Below, one piece after another: positions 16,149-22,760 of a stretch of DNA of 25,330 bases; the first letter of the stretch is position 1; each line of letters begins with the position of its first letter. Under the pieces are notes generated by a model, which was not told where the DNA came from, did not search any database, and was given only the letters and a program-made list of their open reading frames with translations. Origin of the DNA: JBHENC01 sp051000345. Lineage in GTDB: Bacteria > Acidobacteriota > Blastocatellia > Pyrinomonadales > Pyrinomonadaceae. The translations under genes were made by a program, and so were the position numbers. The stretch covers positions 1 to 25,330 of the forward strand of contig JBPCOJ010000135.1 in the NCBI GenBank assembly GCA_051000345.1. The letters run 5' to 3'.

Positions 16149-16886
16149 ATGAAACGGCTAGAGAAAAAGCACCCGCTCGCAATTCGTTGGCTGCACTGGA
16201 TCAACTTTCCGCTGCTCTTCGTGATGACCTGGAGCGGCCTTTTGATTTACTGGTCAAACAGCGTGTACCGCGTGGGCTTCGGCGAGCACACGCTGTTTCA
16301 TTTTTTTCCGCAAGGCTTCTTCGACGCTTTCGGCATCGGTCATCGCCTCGCGGAAGGCATGGCGTTGCATTTTTTCTTTATGTGGTTCTTCGCCATCAAC
16401 GGCGTGCTGTATGTGCTTTACACAGCCGTCTCCGGCGAGTGGCGTTACCTTGTGCCGAACCTTCACTCGTTCAAGGAAGCGATGCAAGTCACGCTGCACG
16501 ATCTGCACTTGAGCAAGTATCATCCGCCGCGCCGCAAGTTCAACGGCGCGCAGCAGATTGCTTACACGGGCGTGATATTGATGGGCGCAGGCTCTTTGCT
16601 GACGGGGCTTTCAATTTACAAGCCCGTGCAGTTCGCATGGTTGACAACAATTTTGGGCGGCTACGAATGGGCGCGATGGGAACATTTCTGGCTGACGATT
16701 AGTTACGTGCTGTTCTTCGTCGTCCACGTCGTGCAAGTTATTATAGCTGGATGGAACAATTTTCGCTCGATGGTCACGGGCTACGAAATCGTGCCTGTCG
16801 ATGTCGCGCCGATAGCCGACCACGCGGGCGACGACAGCAGCAGCAGTAGTAGCAGCAGCGCAGATGCGAAGGGAGCGGCAGCATGA
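16149..16886 (+). CDS. Cytochrome b membrane subunit (cytochrome b561/Ni-hydrogenase b-type)
   Basis: A haem-b inner-membrane protein of 245 residues that should exchange electrons with the molybdoenzyme encoded next. Four helices are visible: IRWLHWINFPLLFVMTWSG (~12-30), a segment starting GHRLAEGMALHFFFMWF (~64-92), IAYTGVILMGAGSLLTGL (~135-155) and ISYVLFFVVHVVQVIIAGW (~180-205). Haem-ligand candidates are His16, His74 and the C-terminal helix His. This is the PF01292-type fold of formate dehydrogenase and YedZ-like partners. The C-terminal tail carries eight consecutive Ser. ATG 16149 is preferred; an in-frame GTG at 16119 would add 10 residues. It overlaps the next gene by four bases (ATGA). 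Confidence 0.88.
   Translation: MKRLEKKHPLAIRWLHWINFPLLFVMTWSGLLIYWSNSVYRVGFGEHTLFHFFPQGFFDAFGIGHRLAEGMALHFFFMWFFAINGVLYVLYTAVSGEWRYLVPNLHSFKEAMQVTLHDLHLSKYHPPRRKFNGAQQIAYTGVILMGAGSLLTGLSIYKPVQFAWLTTILGGYEWARWEHFWLTISYVLFFVVHVVQVIIAGWNNFRSMVTGYEIVPVDVAPIADHAGDDSSSSSSSSADAKGAAA
16836..16859 (+). repeat. Trinucleotide AGC/AGT tract encoding eight serines
   Basis: Eight consecutive AGC or AGT codons (AGC x3, AGT x2, AGC x3) encode a poly-Ser stretch in the C-terminal tail of the cytochrome b protein, directly after acidic residues. Confidence 0.95.
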
Positions 16887-18106
16887 GCGAGAAAAACGAA
16901 CAGAATAACGACGGCACAATCTCCGACCCCGAACTTACCCACGCCGAGCATGAAGCGGCGGCAGCCAATGTCGCCGACGCGAATCCTGCAGACGTGAATC
17001 ATCCGAGCGTCGTTAGCAGCGACGAAGAAATCGCGCGCGCGATGAGCCATAAGTCACGGCGCAGTTTTCTGGTGATGGGCATAGCGGCGGCGGGCGGCGT
17101 CCTTGGCTGGGAGTGGCTCAAATCGCGCCCGGAGATCGATGGCATTCAGTCCACGCTGCGCCGCGCGCATGAATTTAACGAAGACATTACCGAGCGCTAC
17201 TTCAGCGAAGCGCGCCTCGCGCCGACCTTCGCGCGCGCGCTGGCTGTGGAGCCGCGCGTCAACGGCGAAGAAGGCATGGCGGACGAACTCTATCCGCAAG
17301 AGTGGCGGCTGGAAGTTCTCGGCCTCGCCGCGCCGACGAAGTATCCGCAGTACGTCAAAGATGTCAATTACGATGTCGGGTACGACGACAGCAACGCGTC
17401 AGATAGTTCCGCCGACAATTCGGATGAGACCGGCGACGGAGATGACACAGGCGACGACAATACAGGCGACAGCAAAAGCGGCAACGGCAAGAATAGCGGT
17501 AACAGCAAGATCGGTAGTAATAGCAAGAACAGCGGTGGTGGAAAGGGTAAGGACTCGAAGAACGCTACGGGCGGCACGAAACAGCAGAGCGCGGGCAACA
17601 CGGCTGCAAACAATTCGGCGGCAGCGGAAGAAGATGTGCCGGTGGAACCCGGCTTGCTCTTAACGCTCGCGGACATCAAGCGTTTGCCGCGCGTCGAGAT
17701 GACGACCCAACTCAAGTGCATCGAAGGCTGGAGCGTGATCGTTAATTGGGCGGGCGCGCGTCTCTCGGACTTTATGGAAACCTATCAGCCGCCGACGCGC
17801 AATAATACCTCGCCCGACGCGCGCAATCGTCCGCAAGACCTCGTGCGTTATGTTTCTATGGAAACGCCGGACGGCGAATACTACGTCGGGCTGGACATGG
17901 CGAGCGCTCTGCATCCGCAGACGATTCTTTGTTACGAAATGAACGGGCAACCGCTCTCTCCGCAGCACGGCGCGCCGCTGCGTTTAGTGACGCCCGTCAA
18001 GTACGGCATCAAGCACATCAAGCGCATCGGCAGAATCGCGTTCACGGACACCCGCCCGAAGGATTACTGGGCCGAGCGCGGCTATGATTGGTACTCCGGT
18101 CACTGA
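16883..18106 (+). CDS. Molybdopterin-dependent oxidoreductase, sulfite oxidase/MsrP (YedY)-like, Tat-exported
   Basis: A periplasmic Mo-enzyme of 407 residues. A Tat signal, SRRSFLVMG plus hydrophobic stretch (Arg59-Arg60, about 55-75), sits behind an unusual 55-residue acidic N-terminal extension. The Mo-pterin domain follows, with the Mo-ligand Cys in QLKCIEGWS, the downstream WAGARLSDF, and the C-terminal block ILCYEMNGQPLSPQHGAPLRLV...KYGIKHIKRI...YDWY that is diagnostic of the family. The core is interrupted at about residues 168-250 by a Ser/Gly/Asp/Asn/Lys-rich low-complexity insert. Start 16883 overlaps the cytochrome b stop and has a GGGAG site; ATG 17042 would give a conventional Tat N-terminus. 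Substrate is unknown; MsrP reduces methionine sulfoxide, sulfite dehydrogenases oxidise sulfite. Confidence 0.9.
   Translation: MSEKNEQNNDGTISDPELTHAEHEAAAANVADANPADVNHPSVVSSDEEIARAMSHKSRRSFLVMGIAAAGGVLGWEWLKSRPEIDGIQSTLRRAHEFNEDITERYFSEARLAPTFARALAVEPRVNGEEGMADELYPQEWRLEVLGLAAPTKYPQYVKDVNYDVGYDDSNASDSSADNSDETGDGDDTGDDNTGDSKSGNGKNSGNSKIGSNSKNSGGGKGKDSKNATGGTKQQSAGNTAANNSAAAEEDVPVEPGLLLTLADIKRLPRVEMTTQLKCIEGWSVIVNWAGARLSDFMETYQPPTRNNTSPDARNRPQDLVRYVSMETPDGEYYVGLDMASALHPQTILCYEMNGQPLSPQHGAPLRLVTPVKYGIKHIKRIGRIAFTDTRPKDYWAERGYDWYSGH
17384..17632 (+). repeat. Low-complexity coding insert in the molybdoenzyme
   Basis: This segment encodes residues ~168-250 almost entirely with Asp, Ser, Asn, Gly, Lys, Thr and Ala. 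The first ~32 residues are acidic (DDSNASDSSADNSDETGDG...), with partly repeated ACAGGCGAC units. The next ~35 are Lys/Gly/Ser/Asn-rich and basic. The flanking sequence is ordinary folded protein. Confidence 0.92.
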
Positions 18107-18178
18107 TGCTCTCTAGCTTCTGCTTAGTCAGCGCGAATATATTTACGTCTTCGTTGCATAAAGGCTGTTCGGCTTCTG

Positions 18179-18209
18179 TTGAAGTGTTTTGAGGAAGCAG
18201 TGCTAAAAT
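18179..18209 (+). promoter_or_regulatory. Candidate sigma-70-type promoter before the 64-residue protein gene
   Basis: TTGAAG (18179-18184) is followed after 19 nt by TAAAAT (18204-18209). The -10 element is preceded by TG at the extended -10 spacing (TGCTAAAAT), which can offset the long spacer. The predicted start of transcription would lie about 10 nt before the ribosome-binding site of the next gene. Confidence 0.4.
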
Positions 18210-18227
18210 GCGGCTGGAGATAAAGCC

Positions 18228-18422
18228 ATGAACAAATCTACGACTTTTGAACCCTCTGCTACAGAAGACTCCGACGACTTGCGAACGGCAGTGGGCGAGT
18301 GCCTCCGACACATCGATCTGGCGAGAGAGCAAATTACGCTCGACCAAACGGCGATTGACCAACTACAAAACGAAACGCGCGCTATTCTGGAGCGCCTGCA
18401 AGTTGCCTTGCCTGCCGCTTAA
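18228..18422 (+). CDS. Small acidic helical protein, unknown function
   Basis: A 64-residue protein starting at ATG 18228 with a good GGAGAT site 6 nt upstream. It is cytoplasmic, acidic and predicted helical from about residue 16 to the end, with a heptad-like pattern of Leu/Ile (LRTAVGECLRHIDLAREQITL...IDQLQNETRAILERL) that could form a coiled coil. No signal peptide, membrane helix or known motif. The next gene, also a small helical protein, begins 29 nt downstream in another frame. The two could interact or be co-regulated, but nothing in the sequence proves it. Not recognised as a family. Confidence 0.6.
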   Translation: MNKSTTFEPSATEDSDDLRTAVGECLRHIDLAREQITLDQTAIDQLQNETRAILERLQVALPAA

Positions 18423-18451
18423 ATATCGCCATTTGGAAATATATTCTTGAC

Positions 18452-18703
18452 ATGGGGCGGCGCGTGCTGCTGTTGGTAGAGGATACACGGCGGCACGGTG
18501 AATCAATCAAAGAGTTGCAGCGCGAAGTTAAAGAATTGGCAAAGGCAGTCGAGCGCTTGGCGTATGAAGTGCATCGCGTCAGCGAGCGGACAGCGCATCA
18601 GCATGAAACGGCGCAGTTGCGATTGGAAAACGAGTTACTGCGCTTGAGGCAGCAGTTATCCGCTAGCGGAAGTAATACAAAAGATGACGATAACAGCAAG
18701 TAG
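18452..18703 (+). CDS. Small coiled-coil protein, unknown function
   Basis: An 83-residue charged protein. Residues ~5-72 form a near-continuous heptad pattern (VEDTRRHGESIKELQREV, KAVERLAYEV, LRLENELLRLRQQL), so a parallel or antiparallel coiled coil is likely. The C-terminal 12 residues are polar and acidic. ATG 18452 has no recognisable ribosome-binding site, so it may depend on the gene ending 29 nt upstream, or start elsewhere. No signal peptide or membrane segment. No family recognised. Confidence 0.55.
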   Translation: MGRRVLLLVEDTRRHGESIKELQREVKELAKAVERLAYEVHRVSERTAHQHETAQLRLENELLRLRQQLSASGSNTKDDDNSK

Positions 18704-18860
18704 CCGGTTTTAGCGCACGAGGCCGAGTACATCATTCGAGCGGACGGCGGAATAGCGTACCTTTCATGTCGTATTTCCTTGTTTGCTTATAGGCTTCCGC
18801 ACGCTGTTACTGGGTTTCGGCGTTCAAGTGCGCGGCTTTGCCGCAACGAAAGGTTAATCC

Positions 18861-19151
18861 TTGTCAATTCAGTATTTGAAGGAAGCAGTCGCCGCCAACG
18901 ACGCTGAAAAACTAATTCGTTACGTGCGTTTGCACTTCGGCGACGGCAACGAAGCGGCGGGGCGCAAGGAAATCGATAAGGCTTGGATCGAAGCGCTCAA
19001 ACTGCTGCTCGACGTGCCGGAGACAGACCGCGAGTTTATTCAAGACACGCTCGATACCAAAGACGCTGCCACGCTCGCGCACCTTTTCTTTCACCTGCAT
19101 TTTTATTTCGTCAAACATTCGGGAGATTGGATTCACGATGGAACACTCTGA
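18861..19151 (+). CDS. 96-residue unknown protein, His-rich C-terminus, partner of the GrdB-like gene
   Basis: There is no ATG in the conserved-looking part. TTG 18861 has an AAAGG site at 18849-18853 (7 nt spacing), just after a small GCGGC-TTT-GCCGC hairpin (18832-18844), and is the best start. The protein is cytoplasmic and mostly helical. It ends in a cluster of histidines within aromatic sequence (His74, His78, His80, His86, His92 in HLFFHLHFYFVKHSGDWIH), which could bind a metal or haem; that is speculation. The gene overlaps the following GrdB-like gene by 14 nt, a sign of translational coupling and shared function. No family recognised. Confidence 0.65.
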   Translation: MSIQYLKEAVAANDAEKLIRYVRLHFGDGNEAAGRKEIDKAWIEALKLLLDVPETDREFIQDTLDTKDAATLAHLFFHLHFYFVKHSGDWIHDGTL

Positions 19152-19932
19152 TGAAGAGAAGCAGCTGCGCCCCGGTTTGTGGGAGACGATCAACGAGCGT
19201 TATCCCGGCTCGATGATTAACAAAAACGATTTCGTTCCCTTAGCACATTTGCGCAAGCCTTTAGCGGAAGCGCGACTTGCCTTTGTCAGTTCGGCGGGCG
19301 TGCAGCCGGGCGGAACAATGCCGTTCGATGTCGTACACCCTGTCGGCGATTTCAGCTTTCGCCGCGTGCCTTCCGGCTCCGCCACGTCTGATCTGGAAAT
19401 TCACCAGATAAAGTATCCGACGAACGGGGCGGGAAAAGATTTGAATGTTATTTTTCCCATCGAGCGTTTGCAGGAACTTGCGGCAGAGAAGGTCATCGGC
19501 GAACTTGCGCCGAACTTTTTTTCGTTCATCGGCTACAACATGAACCCGGAAGCCTTCGAGCGCACACTCGCCGAAGACATCGCCGACGCGGTTGTTGCCG
19601 ACGGCGCGGATGCCGTGCTGCTGTGTCCCGCTTGACCGATATGACACCAGTCCATCGCGCTCGTGCAGCGCGCCATCGAACAAAGAAATATCCCGACGGT
19701 TTCGATCACGGTTGCGCCCGACATTACAGAGCATTGCCGTCCGCCGCGCGCCGTCTTCGTGCCGTTCATGATGGGACATCACTTCGGCGTGCCGTTTCAC
19801 AAAAAACTGCAACGGCAAATTATCCTCGAAGCGCTCGATCTTTTGTTAAAGGCAGAGCAGAGCGGAGAAGTGCGCGCGCTTCCGCTGACATGGGCGCAGG
19901 CGCGCAGGGAAGGCTCGCTGCTTACCGCATAA
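19138..19932 (+). CDS. GrdB-family protein (glycine/sarcosine/betaine reductase selenoprotein B-like) with two in-frame TGA codons, putative double selenoprotein
   Basis: One frame runs from ATG 19138 to TAA 19930, interrupted only by TGA at 19633-19635 and 19642-19644. Read as selenocysteine, they give C-P-A-U-P-I-U-H-Q-S (Cys163, Sec166, Sec169) in a 264-residue protein. Sequence on both sides is continuous GrdB-family sequence: HPVGDFSFRRVPSG...SDLEIHQIKYPTNG before, IPTVSITVAPDIT...RAVFVPFMMGHHFG after. The TGAs fall in the redox-motif position, and a hairpin suitable as a bacterial SECIS follows (19656-19672). TGA serves as a normal stop elsewhere in the window, so code reassignment is unlikely. 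A double nonsense mutation is the alternative. Clostridial GrdB is part of a reductase acting on small amines; here the substrate is unknown. Overlaps the upstream gene by 14 nt. Confidence 0.8.
19656..19672 (+). promoter_or_regulatory. Candidate bacterial SECIS hairpin
   Basis: CGCGCT (19656-19661) pairs perfectly with AGCGCG (19667-19672) around the loop CGTGC. The loop begins 17 nt after TGA 19642-19644 and 26 nt after TGA 19633-19635; both distances fit the spacing known for bacterial SECIS elements. The second loop base is G, as often required. The stem is only six pairs, so this is suggestive rather than decisive. Confidence 0.5.
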
Positions 19933-20021
19933 GCGAGGCTTTATAACTTTCAATCCATATAGTGCGAAGTGGTGCGGAACCTTTGTCCGTGCAAAGAGAA
20001 AAGCATCGCCGGAATTTCGTG

Positions 20022-20525
20022 ATGATTATTTTGCTGATGGGCGTTTCCGGCTGCGGCAAAACGACAATCGGAAGTTTGCTGGCAGCGGAACTTAATTGGG
20101 AATTCTGCGACGCGGATAGTTTGCATTCCGTCGCCAACGTCAACAAGATGAGTCGCGGCTTTCCTTTAACGGACGATGACCGCGCGGATTGGCTGCGCGC
20201 AATACGCCGCTACATTCTCGACGCCGTCGCGCGACAACGAAACTCGATCATCGCCTGCTCCGCTTTGAAGGCAACTTACCGCGAACAATTGCTCGTAGAT
20301 GAATCCGTCAAGATTATTTATCTCAAAGGAACTTACGAGTTGATCCGGCAAAGAATGCTTCAAAGGCACGGGCATTTTATGAGGCCGGGGCTTTTGCAAA
20401 GCCAGTTCGACGCCTTGGAAGAACCGATTGATTCCTTGATAGTTGACATCACCACGCCGCCTGAATTAATCGCCGAAGAAATCAAAACTAAACTCGCCCT
20501 TCAGCATTCGCCAAAAGAAAATTAA
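20022..20525 (+). CDS. gntK: Gluconokinase
   Basis: Phosphorylates D-gluconate to 6-phosphogluconate with ATP in the cytoplasm, feeding the pentose phosphate or Entner-Doudoroff routes. The 167-residue protein has the P-loop GVSGCGKTT at residues 7-15, the family block GFPLTDDDRADWL, IIACSALKATYRE, and YLKGTYELIRQRMLQRHGHF followed by QFDALEEP, all diagnostic of GntK/IdnK-type enzymes. The frame is open further upstream, but ATG 20022 gives the canonical N-terminus, with GGA 8 nt before it. It lies 89 nt after the GrdB-like gene. The gluconate dehydrogenase-like operon at 10444-15003 is a possible metabolic partner. Confidence 0.95.
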   Translation: MIILLMGVSGCGKTTIGSLLAAELNWEFCDADSLHSVANVNKMSRGFPLTDDDRADWLRAIRRYILDAVARQRNSIIACSALKATYREQLLVDESVKIIYLKGTYELIRQRMLQRHGHFMRPGLLQSQFDALEEPIDSLIVDITTPPELIAEEIKTKLALQHSPKEN

Positions 20526-20541
20526 CATCGCTTCGATACGA

Positions 20542-20581
20542 ATATAGGCAGCAAAGGCATTGCTGCCCTTGCTGCCTATAT
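20542..20581. terminator. Bidirectional stem-loop between convergent genes
   Basis: Perfect 13-bp arms atataggcagcaa (20542-20554) and ttgctgcctatat (20569-20581) enclose a 14-nt loop. An alternative 8-bp stem forms from ggcagcaa (20547-20554) and ttgctgcc (20560-20567), because ttgctgcc occurs twice. It lies 17 nt after the gntK stop and about 80 nt beyond the converging stress gene. No T-run follows on either strand. Confidence 0.6.
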
Positions 20582-20661
20582 GCGAAGAAATCGTTTGCGC
20601 GACTCTTTCGCCTGATTACTCAAAGCGCTTGTTACAACCGCTACTATCTACGCTTCGGCGC

Positions 20662-21366
20662 TTATGAGCGGTTGCGGTCTCTGTCCGTCGGATTCACTTC
20701 CTTCGCAACTTCATGTCCGCCGACTGCTCCGGCAACACCGCCGACCACGCCGCCGATTGCAGTTCCGACGCCCGGCACGACTGAGCCAATCGCCGCTCCT
20801 GTTGCCGCGCCGCCGAGCGCGCCTGCGCCTGTTCCTACGGCGTGAACGCTTTCACCGTGATTTCTCCATTCGTTCTCGAAGTAGGCTGCGTCTTCGTCAG
20901 AGCGCGGATTAACGCCCATGAAGACTCCGCCGCGTTTGACACCGGCTTCGTATTCCGCCGCGTGCTCTTCGGGAATGCCGTGGCCGACAAGCGCTCCGAT
21001 CAAGCCGCCCGTCAAGCCGCCAGCGCCAGCGCCAGCGAGACCTGCTGCAAGCGGGCCAGCAATCAACAATCCGAGTCCGGGCAGCGCGAGCGTTGTGCCG
21101 ATGGCTGCAATCGCGGCGAGCGTTGCGCCGATTGTGCCGCCGATGGCTGCGCCCTTGCCTGCATCTTCCATTGTTTTATCGGCGAGCGCGGACGTGCCTT
21201 CGCTTCCGGCAGGATAATATTTGGTGCGCGTCTCATCCGACATGATGACGTTCGCATCGTCTTTGCCGTAGCCGCGCGAATTGAGAGTCTGGTAAGCGCG
21301 TTCGGCACTTTCCCGATCATTGAAAAGACCTGTTACCATACGCGAGCGTTGTGTTGTTTCGTTCAT
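20662..21366 (-). CDS. General stress protein-like with glycine-zipper region (YflT/GS17M N-terminal domain)
   Basis: A 234-residue protein. The N-terminal ~45 residues, RMVTGLFNDRESAERAYQTLNSRGYGKDDANVIMSDE, match the small alpha/beta domain of heat-induced YflT/GS17M-type stress proteins. Two Gly/Ala-rich segments follow (about 70-125 and 178-220), with GxxxG zipper patterns that probably insert in or across a membrane (GAAIGGTIGATLAAIAAIG, then GAAIGSVVPGVGTAIGGVVG). A repeated YxAGVKRGGVFMGV-type segment lies between them. The start at ATG 21366 has a strong AGGAGAT site. No operon partner; it converges on gntK. Precise role unknown; a stress response is inferred from the N-terminal domain. 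Confidence 0.82.
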   Translation of the reverse strand: MNETTQRSRMVTGLFNDRESAERAYQTLNSRGYGKDDANVIMSDETRTKYYPAGSEGTSALADKTMEDAGKGAAIGGTIGATLAAIAAIGTTLALPGLGLLIAGPLAAGLAGAGAGGLTGGLIGALVGHGIPEEHAAEYEAGVKRGGVFMGVNPRSDEDAAYFENEWRNHGESVHAVGTGAGALGGAATGAAIGSVVPGVGTAIGGVVGGVAGAVGGHEVAKEVNPTDRDRNRS

Positions 21367-21764
21367 AATCTGGAATCTCCTCGTTAGTTCAATTTGTGGT
21401 ATAGCCTGTTATGCGCTAATGACAAATGCCTGTTTGTCGCTCGAATCGACAAGAGTCCCGTGTACGATTTTCGGTTCCGGCAAGCATGTCATTATTATCG
21501 AAAGCAAAAAGCACGCCAGTAAAATGCTGTTCGGCGAAACTTCGACTTTCATCTTATCATTAAACCGGATTTACGGTCAGGTAAGATTGATTTGACCTTT
21601 CACCGACTTTGAAGAATCCCGCAGGGCGAAGCGCGAAGTGTCCGAAAAAAAGACTTCGCTTCGTCGCCCGAACCTTATCGCCCATAGTGAAAAGCGAGAT
21701 GCAACACAATCAACGCCGCGCGTAACGATCCGGCGCTCGAAATTTACGAATCACTGTTTTGAAT
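21367..21764. other. Divergent intergenic region between the stress gene and the potassium channel
   Basis: 398 bases with no convincing gene; the short plus-strand frames here contain no domain and lack ribosome-binding sites. A stem-loop with arms 21624-21639 and 21653-21669 (GGGCGA...GCGAAGT, small bulges, A-rich loop) lies about 95 nt before the channel gene and could be a leader structure or the terminator of an unseen transcript. TTGACC occurs at 21592-21597 without a convincing -10. Confidence 0.4.
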
Positions 21765-22751
21765 ATGACACCAAGCAAAGACAATCTTACTGCGCCGCCG
21801 TCATCATCATCGCGCGCATACTCTAATGAAGACCTGAACCGCGATTTAGGCTTCGGCTCGGTGGTCGCTTCGGAGAGCCGACAGCGACTTCTCAACCGCG
21901 ACGGAAGCTTTAACGTCAACCGCACGGGACTCAGCTTCTGGTCGTCGTTCAGCCTTTACCACTCAATGCTCACCATGCCTCTATGGGAGTTTCTATCCGC
22001 CTTAACGATTTTTTATGTGTTGATGAACGCCGTCTTCGCCGTCGCTTACATGCTGTGCGGCGCGGGCGCTCTGGCGAACTCCGTAGCGGGAAATTCCGAG
22101 ACCAGATTTTTGCAGGCATTCTTTTTCAGCGTGCAGACATTCTCGACAATTGGCTACGGAAACATTAGCCCTATCGGATTCGCCGCCAACATGGTCGTGA
22201 CCATCGAAGCCCTCGTCGGATTGCTCGCCGTCGCGCTGGCAACAGGCTTAATCTTCGCAAGATTCTCGCGCCCGACGGCTAAAATTATTTTCAGCCGCCA
22301 AGCCGTCGTCGCTCCCTTCAATGATGGCCGCGCTTTAATGTTTCGCGTGAGCAATGCCCGCCGCAACCAGATTATCGAGCTAGAGGCGACGGTGCTGCTC
22401 GCCAGATTCGAGATTGATAATGGCCGGAAACTGCGCCGCTTTTATCCTTTGAAATTAGAGAGGAGCAAGGTCGTCTTTTTCCCTTTAGCATGGACGCTCG
22501 TTCACCAGATTGACAGCGAAAGCCCGCTTTACGAACTCTCTCACGAGGATTTAATCGGCGCGGACGCGGAACTGCTGGTGCTGTTCAAGGGCATAGATGA
22601 AATTTTTTCGCAGACAGTCCACGCGCGCTCTTCATACAAAGCCGAAGAGATAGTATGGGACGCCAAGTTCAGCGACATTTACAATCGTTCCGCGAGCAAT
22701 CAATTATTGACGGTTGATGTCAGGCGGCTTCACAACATCGAGCGTGTATAG
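21765..22751 (+). CDS. Inward-rectifier potassium channel, KirBac type
   Basis: An inner-membrane tetrameric K+ channel of about 328 residues. A soluble N-terminus with a Ser run is followed by the slide-helix region, an outer helix (FLSALTIFYVLMNAVFAVAYMLC), the pore helix and the selectivity filter TIGYG (FFSVQTFSTIGYGNISP, about 116-135), then the inner helix ending FARFSRP. The C-terminal ~165 residues form the cytoplasmic immunoglobulin-like domain of Kir channels (LMFRVSNARRNQIIELEATVLL, FYPLKLERSKVVFFPLAWTLVHQID). ATG 21765 or in-frame TTG 21759 could be the start; neither has a clear ribosome-binding site. The uup gene begins 9 nt after the stop. Confidence 0.95.
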   Translation: MTPSKDNLTAPPSSSSRAYSNEDLNRDLGFGSVVASESRQRLLNRDGSFNVNRTGLSFWSSFSLYHSMLTMPLWEFLSALTIFYVLMNAVFAVAYMLCGAGALANSVAGNSETRFLQAFFFSVQTFSTIGYGNISPIGFAANMVVTIEALVGLLAVALATGLIFARFSRPTAKIIFSRQAVVAPFNDGRALMFRVSNARRNQIIELEATVLLARFEIDNGRKLRRFYPLKLERSKVVFFPLAWTLVHQIDSESPLYELSHEDLIGADAELLVLFKGIDEIFSQTVHARSSYKAEEIVWDAKFSDIYNRSASNQLLTVDVRRLHNIERV

Positions 22752-22760
22752 AACATTAAG

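Noticed and set aside
19633..19644. Genome-wide reassignment of TGA to Trp
   Set aside because: Several clear genes in the window end with TGA (for example at 4453-4455 and 16884-16886), so TGA is a normal stop here.
19138..19932. Simple pseudogene or two separate genes
   Set aside because: Both halves are in the same frame, the protein family is continuous across the gap, the only interruptions are TGA (no TAA/TAG), and they fall in the redox-motif position of a known selenoprotein family.
21320..21595. Plus-strand 91-codon frame with a hydrophobic stretch
   Set aside because: It starts antisense inside the stress gene, has no ribosome-binding site and no recognisable domain.
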